Positions 24,752 through 33,198 of a DNA stretch of 64,000 nt are shown piece by piece (within the stretch, counting starts at the first letter, position 1; the number at the start of each line of letters is the position of its first letter). Under the pieces are notes generated by a model. That model saw nothing but the letters and a program-made list of their open reading frames with translations, did no database searches and was not told where the DNA came from. The position numbers and the translations under genes are program-made. The stretch covers positions 2,046,001 to 2,110,000 of the forward strand of contig NZ_CP121446.1 in the NCBI RefSeq assembly GCF_030643905.1. The letters are read 5' to 3'. Source of the DNA: Flavobacterium sp. IMCC34852. Lineage in GTDB: Bacteria; Bacteroidota; Bacteroidia; Flavobacteriales; Flavobacteriaceae.

Positions 24752-25297
24752 TTAATGACCATTAAACATTTCCAACAGTTTATTTACGGTATTCCAATTG
24801 CGCGTCGTAGAAACCACATTCATACTCTTCTCTATCCATTTGTTATCCAGTCTGGTTTTGGCCGGTGAAACGTCATATTTCAAGTAAATTCTTTTACCGT
24901 CGAGTTGAATTTCATCGGGCTTGATAAAGTTTAAGTTGAGTTGGGTAATCATATTCTCCGGCAATTCTGAAGAGATAAAGGAAACATAGAGTTTCTTTAA
25001 ATCAACGCCTTCATCGTTGAGAAATAAATTTCGGTCCAAACACGCTTGTAAATCTTCTTTGCCAATGACAATCACGGGAACATCATGACCAAATTCTTTG
25101 AAAATTTCCTGCTTGATTAGGAAACCAACTTTCCCCGGACTTTCTTCCTCTGTATCCACAAACACATTTCCCGATTGTATATATGTCACCACATTGGTAA
25201 AGCCAATGCCTTCAAGTGCTTTTTTCAAAGCCACCATATTTATCATTTTGTGTCCCGAGACATTGATGCCGCGGAGTAAAGCTAAATGCCTATGCAT
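24752..25297 (-). CDS. DUF1697 domain protein
   Basis: A 181-residue cytosolic protein of the DUF1697 family. The opening HLALLRGINVSGHKMINM (3-20) and GFTNVVTYIQSGNVFVD (about 32-48) are diagnostic, and the C-terminus DNKWIEKSMNVVSTTRNWNTV carries the conserved TxRNWxTV. Length and order are standard. The family has a ferredoxin-like fold and no assigned activity. It is divergent from rlmD across a 76-bp spacer. Confidence 0.92.
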   Translation of the reverse strand: MHRHLALLRGINVSGHKMINMVALKKALEGIGFTNVVTYIQSGNVFVDTEEESPGKVGFLIKQEIFKEFGHDVPVIVIGKEDLQACLDRNLFLNDEGVDLKKLYVSFISSELPENMITQLNLNFIKPDEIQLDGKRIYLKYDVSPAKTRLDNKWIEKSMNVVSTTRNWNTVNKLLEMFNGH

Positions 25298-25361
25298 GAT
25301 TTTAATTTTTCACTAATTTATATTTTTTTCTTAAATGTCTATTCAGTTTTGCCCAATAGTT

Positions 25362-25369
25362 TATTTTTG
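25362..25369 (+). promoter_or_regulatory. -7 promoter box placed almost on the rlmD start
   Basis: TATTTTTG fits TAnnTTTG and ends 4 bp before the ATG at 25374, so a transcript would begin at or very near the start codon. Confidence 0.45.
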
Positions 25370-25373
25370 CGCT

Positions 25374-26786
25374 ATGGGAAGAAAACAAACCAACAAAGTC
25401 ATTTTTGAAAAGATTACTGTTTTAGATGCCGGTGCCAAAGGCGTATCAGTGGCTAAAGCTCCGGAAGGTCAAATCATTTTTATACCCAATGTCGTTCCCG
25501 GCGATGTGGTAGACGTGCAAACACTTAAAAAACGCAAAGCCTATTTTGAAGGCAAAGCCATTAAATTTCATGAATATTCTTCGGATAGAGTTGAGCCGGT
25601 TTGCCAACACTTTGGCGCTTGTGGCGGTTGCAAATGGCAGAACATGAACTATGAAAAACAGTTGTTTTATAAAAACCAAGAAGTGTTTAATAATCTGAAA
25701 CGCATTGGTAAAATTGAGTTGCCTGAATTTGAGCCGATTTTAGGTTCGGAAAAACAATTCTTTTACAGAAACAAAATGGAGTTTGGGTTCTCCGACACGC
25801 GTTGGATGACCGATGCCGAGATTCAATCCGGAGTTGAATTTGACAATAAAAATGCTTTAGGTTTTCATATTCCACGCATGTGGGACAAAATATTAGACAT
25901 CGAGAAATGTCATTTACAAGAAGATCCATCCAATGCGATTCGCAATGAAATCAAGCGTTTTGCTACTGAAAATGATTTAGAATTCTTCAATGCCAGAAAT
26001 CATACCGGTTTGTTGCGAACCTTGATGATTCGCACTGCTTCTACCGGTGAAATCATGGTGCTGATTCAGTTTTATAAAGAAGACAAAACACAGCGAGAAC
26101 TATTGCTAAACCATATCTATGAAACATTTCCGCAAATTACTTCTTTGCAATATGTGATTAATGGCAAAGCCAATGATACGCTGTATGACCAAGATATTAA
26201 ACTGTTCAAAGGCAGAGATTACATTTTGGAAGAAATGGAAGGTTTGCATTTTAGTATTAATGCCAAATCATTTTACCAAACCAATTCCGACCAAGCTTAC
26301 GAATTATACAAAATCACGAGAGAATTTGCAGGGTTAACCGGTAATGAAGTGGTTTACGATTTATACACCGGAACCGGAACTATTGCTCAATTCGTTTCCA
26401 AACAAGCAAAAAAAGTAATTGGAGTAGAAGCCGTTCCGGAAGCTATTTTTGATGCCAAAGAAAATGCCAAACGCAATAGTATCACCAACTGTGAGTTCTT
26501 CGTTGGAGATATGAAAAACGTATTCAACGATGACTTCATCGCCCAACACGGACAACCGGATGTTATCATCACTGATCCGCCAAGAGATGGCATGCACAAA
26601 GACGTGGTAGAACAAATCCTGAAAATCGCTCCGGATAAAGTAGTTTACGTAAGTTGTAATTCAGCAACACAAGCACGAGACTTGGCTTTGATGGATGAAA
26701 AATACAAAGTAACACGCGTTCGTCCGGTAGATATGTTTCCGCAAACCCATCACGTGGAAAATGTTGTACTTTTGGAAAGAAGATAA
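25374..26786 (+). CDS. rlmD: 23S rRNA (uracil-C5)-methyltransferase, RlmD type
   Basis: A 470-residue RNA m5U methyltransferase (TrmA/RumA family). It has an N-terminal TRAM domain (about 5-60), an Fe-S cysteine cluster CQHFGACGGC (Cys77, Cys83, Cys86, with the fourth near IEKCHLQ), the SAM-binding YDLYTGTGTIAQF, ITDPPRDGMH, and the catalytic cysteine in VYVSCNSATQARDL. It methylates a uracil of 23S rRNA, in E. coli U1939. I chose ATG 25374 over an upstream ATG at 25335, because MGRKQTNK leads directly into the TRAM strand and the extra residues overlap the promoter box. Confidence 0.92.
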   Translation: MGRKQTNKVIFEKITVLDAGAKGVSVAKAPEGQIIFIPNVVPGDVVDVQTLKKRKAYFEGKAIKFHEYSSDRVEPVCQHFGACGGCKWQNMNYEKQLFYKNQEVFNNLKRIGKIELPEFEPILGSEKQFFYRNKMEFGFSDTRWMTDAEIQSGVEFDNKNALGFHIPRMWDKILDIEKCHLQEDPSNAIRNEIKRFATENDLEFFNARNHTGLLRTLMIRTASTGEIMVLIQFYKEDKTQRELLLNHIYETFPQITSLQYVINGKANDTLYDQDIKLFKGRDYILEEMEGLHFSINAKSFYQTNSDQAYELYKITREFAGLTGNEVVYDLYTGTGTIAQFVSKQAKKVIGVEAVPEAIFDAKENAKRNSITNCEFFVGDMKNVFNDDFIAQHGQPDVIITDPPRDGMHKDVVEQILKIAPDKVVYVSCNSATQARDLALMDEKYKVTRVRPVDMFPQTHHVENVVLLERR

Positions 26787-26827
26787 AAGAATTACGAATT
26801 AGTAATTACGAATTACGATTTGCCGCT

Positions 26828-27328
26828 ATGAAAAAGATATTATTACTATTACTACTTACCCTTTCCTTCTCCGGTTGTGAAAAAGATGATATTTGTGTAG
26901 ATGAAACCACACCGCGATTGATTCTCGAATTTTACGACGCTTCCAATCCGGCGAATTTAAAAAATGTAACCAACTTAAAAGTTACCGGTTTCGGACTAAC
27001 CAATCCGTTAAAGACTTTCAACGCCGTGAGTGTGGTTGAATTACCGTTAAAAACCACTGAAGATGTTACCAAGTACGGATTGATCTTAAACAGTACCAGC
27101 ACTACACCGGGTGTGGCCAACTTGGATTATCTCGAATTTAATTATACCCGAAACACTGTTTTTGTTTCCAGGGCTTGTGGTTATAAAACAATCTTTGAGC
27201 TTAACTCGGGTAATGGTGTTCTGCTCACAGATGCTGAAACACCCGATTTAGAATGGATTCAAAGCATCAACATACAAACCAATAATATTGAAACTGAAGA
27301 TGAAGTACATATCAAAATTTACTTTTAG
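26828..27328 (+). CDS. DUF6452 family lipoprotein
   Basis: A 166-residue lipoprotein: the signal peptide ends FSGC (Cys17) and is followed by EKDDICVDETTPRLILEFYD, which I recognise as DUF6452. The rest is beta-rich with VSRACGYKTIFEL (about 113-125), suggesting a periplasmic or outer-membrane beta-sandwich. The function is unknown. The next gene starts inside its 3' end, and both are envelope proteins, so a shared assembly or transport role is plausible but unproven. Confidence 0.82.
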   Translation: MKKILLLLLLTLSFSGCEKDDICVDETTPRLILEFYDASNPANLKNVTNLKVTGFGLTNPLKTFNAVSVVELPLKTTEDVTKYGLILNSTSTTPGVANLDYLEFNYTRNTVFVSRACGYKTIFELNSGNGVLLTDAETPDLEWIQSINIQTNNIETEDEVHIKIYF

Positions 27329-28067
27329 TATAGTCCTGACGGTGTTACTTTCATTGACAGGCAATGCACAAGTAAAAACCACCGCCAAGAAAGACAGTAT
27401 TCCTCCTAAAACGGAACGTTACGGTTTGCGACTTGGAGTGGATTTGTTCAAACTCTCGAGATCATTTTATGAAAAAGACTATCGCGGTTTGGAATTGGTT
27501 GGTGATTATCGTTTGACTCGCAAGCATTATCTGGCGGCTGAAATCGGGAATGAAGACAAAACCGTTGATGACGACCAAGTCAATTTTACTACCAAAGGCA
27601 CTTATTTAAAAATAGGTTTTGATTACAACAGTTATCAGAATTGGCTCGATATGGAGAATATCATTTCCGTTGGTTTGCGCTACGGAATCAGTAGTTTTAG
27701 CCAAAATTTGAACAGTTACCAAATTTATGATCCGAACAACAGTTATTTCGGAGTGGCACCAACCGTTTATCCAAACCAACCTTTCAAAGGATTATCAGCG
27801 CAATGGATAGAAGTAGTAGCCGGAATGAAAGCTGAAGTATTCAACAATGTCTTCGTTGGCTTTAGTTTCAGGTTAAATCGATTGGTTACTCAAAAACAAC
27901 CTAATAACTTTGAAAACCTATATATTCCGGGCTTCAACAGAACTTATAATGGTGACTTCGGGGTTGGATTCAACTACACGGTTTCCTATTTTATTCCGCT
28001 ATACAAATCGACGGTAAAAGCCAAAGACAAAGCAGAAGAAAAGGCTAAAAAAGCCCAAAAGAAGTAA
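27300..28067 (+). CDS. DUF6048 family outer-membrane beta-barrel protein
   Basis: A 255-residue protein with a signal peptide (1-24, ending TGNAQ). The mature part has alternating short beta-strands typical of an outer-membrane barrel (RYGLRLGVDLFKLSR, YKSYQNW-like turns, FVGFSFRLNRLV, GFNYTVSYFIPLY) and a Lys-rich periplasmic tail of Ala-Lys repeats. I recognise it as DUF6048. Its ATG at 27300 lies 29 bp inside the DUF6452 gene, so the two are translated together; an in-frame TTG at 27288 is an alternative start. Confidence 0.82.
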   Translation: MKYISKFTFSIVLTVLLSLTGNAQVKTTAKKDSIPPKTERYGLRLGVDLFKLSRSFYEKDYRGLELVGDYRLTRKHYLAAEIGNEDKTVDDDQVNFTTKGTYLKIGFDYNSYQNWLDMENIISVGLRYGISSFSQNLNSYQIYDPNNSYFGVAPTVYPNQPFKGLSAQWIEVVAGMKAEVFNNVFVGFSFRLNRLVTQKQPNNFENLYIPGFNRTYNGDFGVGFNYTVSYFIPLYKSTVKAKDKAEEKAKKAQKK

Positions 28068-28068
28068 G

Positions 28069-28299
28069 TTAAAGTTGCTTTATCCCTTTGATAAAAATCC
28101 ATTTCATAAAAATCTTTTCACCGTTTTGGGTTTTAACCGCTTGAAATTTTGGAGCCAAAATAGTACCAATAATAAAAGCTGTAATCGGCAACCAAAGTCC
28201 GCTTAGGTTACTATAAAGCACCAAAAGAAATCGAACCAAAATAAAAATGGTGGCGAAACAAATCAAGTTGTACAATAGGGCTTTTGTCTTGTTGGTCAT
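28069..28299 (-). CDS. Small membrane protein
   Basis: A 76-residue protein with two hydrophobic segments (about 7-28 and 33-50) and a basic C-terminus, MKWIFIKGIKQL. It ends 1 bp from the DUF6048 stop on the opposite strand, with no terminator between. No family recognised. Confidence 0.65.
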   Translation of the reverse strand: MTNKTKALLYNLICFATIFILVRFLLVLYSNLSGLWLPITAFIIGTILAPKFQAVKTQNGEKIFMKWIFIKGIKQL

Positions 28300-28426
28300 G
28301 ATTTTTTGTTTAGTGTGCCAAAGATACTCAAATCTTCAAATTCCCAAATCCTTATTTTTTGTATTTTTATGATACCACTTTGTTTTGAAACAAAGTAAAT
28401 GATTTTCAAATTTAATGGTAATAACT

Positions 28427-28636
28427 ATGAAAACACTAAATGAACTCATGCAGGATATTATTCAATTGACCACTGAAATTGAAACCAAATATCCCGAATT
28501 ATATAAGTATTTAAACGAGACACCATTGTCTTTGAGCGAAACCTCTTCTAAAAAAGTACATACTACCGAACTCAAACAATATCTTGAAACTTTAAAATCT
28601 CAATTATTGCATCATATTGAAACTCACGCTAAATGA
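28427..28636 (+). CDS. Small helical hypothetical protein
   Basis: A 69-residue acidic protein, largely one or two amphipathic helices: TLNELMQDIIQLTTEIETKY and ELKQYLETLKSQLLHHIE. No domain, signal or membrane segment. I used the ATG at 28427; an in-frame ATG at 28415 precedes it. A strong terminator 36 bp downstream supports a real transcription unit. Confidence 0.65.
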   Translation: MKTLNELMQDIIQLTTEIETKYPELYKYLNETPLSLSETSSKKVHTTELKQYLETLKSQLLHHIETHAK

Positions 28637-28671
28637 GACATTTAATCGTATTTTTCGGTTTAAAAATGCTG

Positions 28672-28697
28672 AACATCCCGCAATTAGTCGGGATGTT
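28672..28697 (+). terminator. Intrinsic terminator after the small helical gene
   Basis: AACATCCCG (28672-28680) pairs with CGGGATGTT (28689-28697), followed by TTT and T-rich sequence. Confidence 0.88.
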
Positions 28698-28779
28698 TTT
28701 GTTAATTAACATTTCATTTAAAACATAATCACTATTTTTGTCATACCCAAATTTACATTAATTTAAAATTACCTTAACC

Positions 28780-29133
28780 ATGAGTAATGTTTATCACTAC
28801 ACCATTGATTTAAAAAATGAGAAGAAGACCGATAAAACGGTAGTGCTCAAACAAGTTTCTCAAAACAATCAAGAAATCAGTCAATTAGAATTCCCCAGTA
28901 ATGACATTGATGTTATTATTGACACACTTCATCGCTCTAAGAGAAGCTTAGTTGGTCAAGATTTTGAACCCAATTATAATGAGGAAATAAACCCGGTAAT
29001 TTTAGATACTTTAGTTGAATTATTCTTTTCGGGGATATCGATAGCCGATTTGTCAACTCAATATAATTTGCCGACTCTTTTAATTAAAAATAATCTTGAA
29101 AGAAAAGGCATAGTGCTTTTTGACGAGTTTTAG
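28780..29133 (+). CDS. Small protein with a possible C-terminal helix-turn-helix
   Basis: A 117-residue soluble protein. The N-terminal half is beta-rich (VYHYTIDLKNEKKTDKTVV). The C-terminal 45 residues, with LVELFFSGISIADLSTQYNL and KNNLERKGIV, resemble a helix-turn-helix of the sigma-4/phage-repressor sort: the Gly-Ile-Ser turn and the Leu-Ser-x-x-Tyr-Asn-Leu recognition-like helix. DNA binding is therefore possible. No known family name. It is single, with a terminator immediately after. Confidence 0.65.
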   Translation: MSNVYHYTIDLKNEKKTDKTVVLKQVSQNNQEISQLEFPSNDIDVIIDTLHRSKRSLVGQDFEPNYNEEINPVILDTLVELFFSGISIADLSTQYNLPTLLIKNNLERKGIVLFDEF

Positions 29134-29163
29134 TCTTAATAAGTCATTTAAAGAAACATTAAA

Positions 29164-29189
29164 AAAAACACTCTGCTTAGGGTGTTTTT
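29164..29189 (+). terminator. Intrinsic terminator after the possible HTH gene
   Basis: AAAAACAC (29164-29171) pairs with GTGTTTTT (29182-29189), extended by CTC/GGG pairs, followed by a T-rich tract. Confidence 0.75.
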
Positions 29190-29276
29190 GTTTTTTAAGG
29201 AAACTTTAAAAAACGGGCTGGTTTTTATATAAAAAATAGATTATTTTTGGATAACAAAAAAACAAAGCTCTTGTTT

Positions 29277-30797
29277 ATGAAGAAATTACTGGTGGCATTT
29301 ATTTTTTATTGCACTTCCTTTTATGCTACAGCCCAAAACGGCTACGAAATCACCATCGATTTAAAAAATTGCAATGACACTTTGGCTTACCTGACTTTTT
29401 ATCGATTTGATAAAACTTTAATCAAAGATACTTGTACCACTATCAAAAACGGACGGATTGTTTTTAGCGGTAAAACTAAGTTGGATACCGGTATTTATTC
29501 TTTGGTCAGTCAACAAAAAACCATTCTTTTCGATTTTTTTATAGATGATGATACTCAGAAGCTTCAATTAAAAAGTGAAGCCGGACTCAATATCAACAAA
29601 GAATTAACTGCTCTCAATTCAGAAAGGCAAAATGAATTTTTTACTTATCTCAAGTTTCTAGGGGAACAGAACAAAGCTTTTTTTGAATACAAACAGCAGC
29701 ATGTTTTGGCTACTAAAAAAGATTCTCTGGAACTCAATAAAAAGCAAATCGAATTAGAGCAAAACATTGCAAACTACGAAGAAAATTTTATCGCCAAACA
29801 CCAAGGCAGTTATATTGCGAAGGTGATAAATCTAAAAACAGAGAAGACACTCAAAAACGTTCCGACGGCAGCAAACGGAAGGCCTGACAGTACTGCGGTA
29901 TACCGGTATTATAAAAATAATTTTTGGAGAAATGTTGATTTAAAAGAAGATGCCATTATGCGCAATCCGTTTTTATTCAGCAAAATGAAAACCTATTTTG
30001 ACAAAGTAGTCGTCACTCATCCGGATTCTGTAGCGGTTGAAATTGACAAATTGCTACTCAAAATGAAACCGGAAAGTTTGCTTTTCAAATTGACTTTAGC
30101 ACACCTGACTTACACTTACGAATCTTCCAAGCTTATGGGTTTTGATAAAGTTTTTGTTCATCTTTCCGATAAGTATTTCAAAACCGGAAAAGCCAACGGT
30201 ATCTATGACGATCAGGATGTGGTAAACAGAATTATCAAACGCGCCGATAAACTAAAACCTTTATTGGTTGGTGCTAAAGCCATTGATTTGTCGATGATTC
30301 GGGCCGAAGATTTCAGTAAAATGAAAGCGATGGGATTTGAAGACGCCAAAAACAGTGACGAAATGACCAAAGTTTTTTACAAAAATGTCAACGAAGTCAA
30401 TAAAATGTGGGTCAAACTCAGCGAGTTGAAAGCTGATTATACTATCTTGGTTTTTTGGGATGTCGATTGCGGACATTGTCAAAAGGAAATTCCGGTATTG
30501 GTCAAAGCCTATAACGAATTGCTTCAAGAAAAGAAAGATGTCAAAGTTTACAGCGTTTATATGCAACACGAAGGAGAAAAATACCTCAAATACATAGCCG
30601 ATAACCAATTGCCGTTTATCAACCTTTATGATGGTGCGCATTACAACAACGCTATTGAAAAATACGACGTCTACTCTACTCCGGTGATTTATGTTTTAGA
30701 TAAAAACAAAGTCATCAAAGCCAAACGAATTGATGCGGCTAATGTGAAGACTATCATCAATACTATAGAGAAAGAATCTAAAATAGTAAAATCATGA
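29277..30797 (+). CDS. Thioredoxin-like redoxin, periplasmic
   Basis: A 506-residue secreted protein. It has a signal peptide (1-20, ending ATAQN), an N-terminal beta-domain of DUF4369 type (about 22-120), a long helical middle (about 125-350), and a C-terminal TlpA/AhpC-type thioredoxin domain (about 360-505) with the active site WDVDCGHCQKEIP (Cys-Gly-His-Cys) and the cis-Pro segment STPVIYVLDK. It should reduce or isomerise disulfides in the periplasm. The upstream TTG extension (from 29247) is ignored, because MKKLLVAF starts a good signal peptide. It overlaps the next gene by 4 bp (ATGA). Confidence 0.9.
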   Translation: MKKLLVAFIFYCTSFYATAQNGYEITIDLKNCNDTLAYLTFYRFDKTLIKDTCTTIKNGRIVFSGKTKLDTGIYSLVSQQKTILFDFFIDDDTQKLQLKSEAGLNINKELTALNSERQNEFFTYLKFLGEQNKAFFEYKQQHVLATKKDSLELNKKQIELEQNIANYEENFIAKHQGSYIAKVINLKTEKTLKNVPTAANGRPDSTAVYRYYKNNFWRNVDLKEDAIMRNPFLFSKMKTYFDKVVVTHPDSVAVEIDKLLLKMKPESLLFKLTLAHLTYTYESSKLMGFDKVFVHLSDKYFKTGKANGIYDDQDVVNRIIKRADKLKPLLVGAKAIDLSMIRAEDFSKMKAMGFEDAKNSDEMTKVFYKNVNEVNKMWVKLSELKADYTILVFWDVDCGHCQKEIPVLVKAYNELLQEKKDVKVYSVYMQHEGEKYLKYIADNQLPFINLYDGAHYNNAIEKYDVYSTPVIYVLDKNKVIKAKRIDAANVKTIINTIEKESKIVKS

Positions 30798-31042
30798 AAA
30801 AAGAAATCGACCTTTCAACATTAACGATCGAAGAACTGGAAAAAAGAGCCAAAACCACTAAAACAGCCTCGATTATGTTGGCTGTAGTTATTGCGATTCA
30901 GTTTGGAATAGGCCTGTTTTTAACCATTAGTAAAGGTTTTAATGTCTTCACGGTTATTCCGTTGGCGTTTTTGCCAATGCTGATTGTTAACTTCACCAAC
31001 ATTAAAAAAATAAAAGAGGAAATCGCTAAAAGAAACGGTTAA
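30794..31042 (+). CDS. Small membrane protein coupled to the thioredoxin-like gene
   Basis: An 82-residue protein with a charged N-terminus (TIEELEKRAKTTKT), two transmembrane segments (about 27-45 and 50-68) and a basic end. The ATGA overlap with the upstream redoxin gene means translational coupling. Some databases call such proteins redox-active disulfide protein 2, but there is no cysteine here, so that name is not used. Confidence 0.75.
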   Translation: MKKEIDLSTLTIEELEKRAKTTKTASIMLAVVIAIQFGIGLFLTISKGFNVFTVIPLAFLPMLIVNFTNIKKIKEEIAKRNG

Positions 31043-31044
31043 AT

Positions 31045-32199
31045 TTATTGCTGAAATTTGGTCCGTTTGCTGCCTTCATACATTTCGTATTTTACCAAAC
31101 GGGCTTCCAAACTTCCGTTAAAGAGTTTGATTTTTCTGGATGGACGTAAGCCTACAAACTTCAAAGCTTCTAAATTAGCCGTAATAAACCAAGCGTTAGT
31201 GTTAGGATAATTGTTCTTTAAAGTATCGCCTAGTTCACGGTAAAAACGCTCCAAATCAATGTCCAAGCGCTCACCGTAAGGCGGATTGAAAACCATGTGT
31301 AATGGTCCGCCCGTTTCTTTTTTAGTGTCAAAAAAATTCGCCTGACTAATCGTTACATACTCGTCTAAATTGGCATTGATAATATTATCTTTCGCTTTTT
31401 GAACCGCACTTGGCGCTTTGTCGTAACCAATGATATTATGGTGGAATTCTTTAGTGCGTTTCATCAACGCATCGATAATTTGGTCAAACAAATCGTTGTC
31501 CCAATCGTTCCATTTTTCAAAAGCAAATTCTTTTCGGTTGATATTCGCCGGAATATTACACGCAATCATGGCTGCTTCCGCCAAAATTGTTCCGGAACCA
31601 CACATCGGATCTAAAAAATCAGAACTTCCGTCCCAACCTGATAATAATAACATTCCTGCCGCTAAAACCTCGTTTATCGGAGCGATATTGGTAGCGGTTC
31701 TGTAACCTCTGTGATGTAAAGAAGCACCCGAAGTGTCTAATGAAACCGAACATTGGTCACGATCGATATGGATATTAATTCTTAAATCCGGAAAGTCTTT
31801 ATCTATGCTCGGCCGTTGTCCGAATTTATCTCTGAATTGGTCTACAATTGCGTCTTTGGCCTTTTGTGAAACAAACTGAGAATGCTTAAAGTGATCCGAG
31901 TGAATCGTAGTATCAATTACAAAAGTCTGATTAGCATTCATATACTTACTCCAATCAATGCCTTGAATGCCTTTGTACAAACTTTGGTCGTTAAAAGCTC
32001 GGAAATGGTAGATTGGTTTTAAGATTTTCAAAGCAGTCCGCAACGATAAATTGGCCTTATACATAAAACCTTTATCTCCTTTAAAACTTACGGCACGCGT
32101 ACCCATTTCAACGTCTTGAGCACCTAATTGCTGTAATTCTTTAACCAATATTTCTTCAAAACCAAAAAAGGTTTTGGCTACCATTTTAAAATTCTCCAT
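31045..32199 (-). CDS. THUMP-domain class I RNA methyltransferase (RlmL-like)
   Basis: A 384-residue RNA guanine-N2 methyltransferase-type protein. It has an N-terminal THUMP/ferredoxin-like region (about 1-160), then a Rossmann SAM domain (about 165-375) with FLDPMCGSGTILAEAAMIA (motif I) and NPPYGERLD (motif IV). It is close to the N-terminal half of E. coli RlmL (23S G2445). I use the ATG at 32199; a TTG at 32205 also reads in frame. It is divergent from a methyltransferase gene at 32375, with a palindromic spacer between, and is convergent with the small gene ending at 31042. Confidence 0.88.
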   Translation of the reverse strand: MENFKMVAKTFFGFEEILVKELQQLGAQDVEMGTRAVSFKGDKGFMYKANLSLRTALKILKPIYHFRAFNDQSLYKGIQGIDWSKYMNANQTFVIDTTIHSDHFKHSQFVSQKAKDAIVDQFRDKFGQRPSIDKDFPDLRINIHIDRDQCSVSLDTSGASLHHRGYRTATNIAPINEVLAAGMLLLSGWDGSSDFLDPMCGSGTILAEAAMIACNIPANINRKEFAFEKWNDWDNDLFDQIIDALMKRTKEFHHNIIGYDKAPSAVQKAKDNIINANLDEYVTISQANFFDTKKETGGPLHMVFNPPYGERLDIDLERFYRELGDTLKNNYPNTNAWFITANLEALKFVGLRPSRKIKLFNGSLEARLVKYEMYEGSKRTKFQQ

Positions 32200-32216
32200 T
32201 TTCAATTATAATTTTT

Positions 32217-32280
32217 ACCACAAAAGACACAAAAGTTAAATTCCTTTGCATCTTTTGTTTTTCTGGTGTGCCTTTGTGGT
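32217..32280. repeat. Imperfect palindromic spacer element
   Basis: ACCACAAA (32217-32224) pairs with TTTGTGGT (32273-32280); ACAAAAG (32229-32235) pairs with CTTTTGT (32252-32258). Sequences like this are common in Bacteroidota spacers in my recollection. It lies between divergent genes. Confidence 0.5.
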
Positions 32281-32337
32281 TAAACAAGTCACAAAAGGAA
32301 ATCGGAAAGGTTTTCACTTTCTTCGGCAAAAATACAC

Positions 32338-32345
32338 TAATTTTG
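32338..32345 (+). promoter_or_regulatory. Probable -7 box of the SAM methyltransferase gene
   Basis: TAATTTTG fits TAnnTTTG and lies 29 bp before the ATG at 32375; the -33 region is weak. Confidence 0.45.
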
Positions 32346-32374
32346 CGGGTGAAGAATTCATTTGAAAAGAATAA

Positions 32375-33118
32375 ATGTCAGATACTGCAAATTGTAAATC
32401 CGAAAATTGGTACGCTTCCTGGTTTGATACACCGTATTACCACATTTTATACAAAGACCGAAATTACCGTGAAGCACAAATTTTCATGGACAATCTCACC
32501 CATTATTTAAACTTGCCGGAGAAAGCCAAAGTCCTTGATTTAGCTTGTGGCAAAGGCCGTCACTCGATTTATTTAAACCAATTGGGTTATGACGTAATTG
32601 GTGCCGATTTATCAGAAAACAGCATCAATGAAGCCAATAAAAATGCCAATGAAACATTGCACTTTGTAGTGCATGACAAACGTGAACCTTTTGAAGAAAA
32701 GTTTGATGCTATTTTTAATTTGTTTACCAGTTTCGGCTATTTTGAAAACGAGGAAGACAATTTGCAAACCTTGATTGCTATCAAAGAAAGTCTTTCAGAA
32801 TACGGTTTTGCCGTAATTGATTTTATGAATGTTTACACGGTTTTAGAAAATTTAATTCCCGAGGAAACCAAAGAAGTTGACGGGATTACTTTTCATATCA
32901 AACGTTATGAGGCCAATCATTTTATCATCAAAGAAATCGATTTTGAAGCCAATGGTGAAAAATTTCATTTTGAAGAAAAGGTAAAAGCCTATACTTTAGA
33001 GGATTTTCAACGGATGATGAATGAAGCCGGGATTTATTTATTAGATACTTTTGGGGATTATAAATTAAAAAAATTCCACAAGAATACCAGCGAAAGATTA
33101 ATCATGATTTTCAAATAG
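32375..33118 (+). CDS. Class I SAM-dependent methyltransferase
   Basis: A 247-residue cytosolic methyltransferase. Motif I reads KVLDLACGKGRHS (about 53-65), followed by NQLGYDVIGADLSENSI (motif II acid). The rest follows the Rossmann order through FDAIFNLFTSFGYFE (motif IV), FAVIDFMNVYTVLEN (V-VI) and a variable C-terminus. The substrate is unknown; related proteins act on small molecules. It is monocistronic, with an 80-bp spacer to the ZIP gene. Confidence 0.9.
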   Translation: MSDTANCKSENWYASWFDTPYYHILYKDRNYREAQIFMDNLTHYLNLPEKAKVLDLACGKGRHSIYLNQLGYDVIGADLSENSINEANKNANETLHFVVHDKREPFEEKFDAIFNLFTSFGYFENEEDNLQTLIAIKESLSEYGFAVIDFMNVYTVLENLIPEETKEVDGITFHIKRYEANHFIIKEIDFEANGEKFHFEEKVKAYTLEDFQRMMNEAGIYLLDTFGDYKLKKFHKNTSERLIMIFK

Positions 33119-33198
33119 TTTCTTCGGTTATTTGGTTATTCGGTTATTTGGTTTTTTACAAATCACCAAATTGACAAATCAACAAATCAACAACAAAA

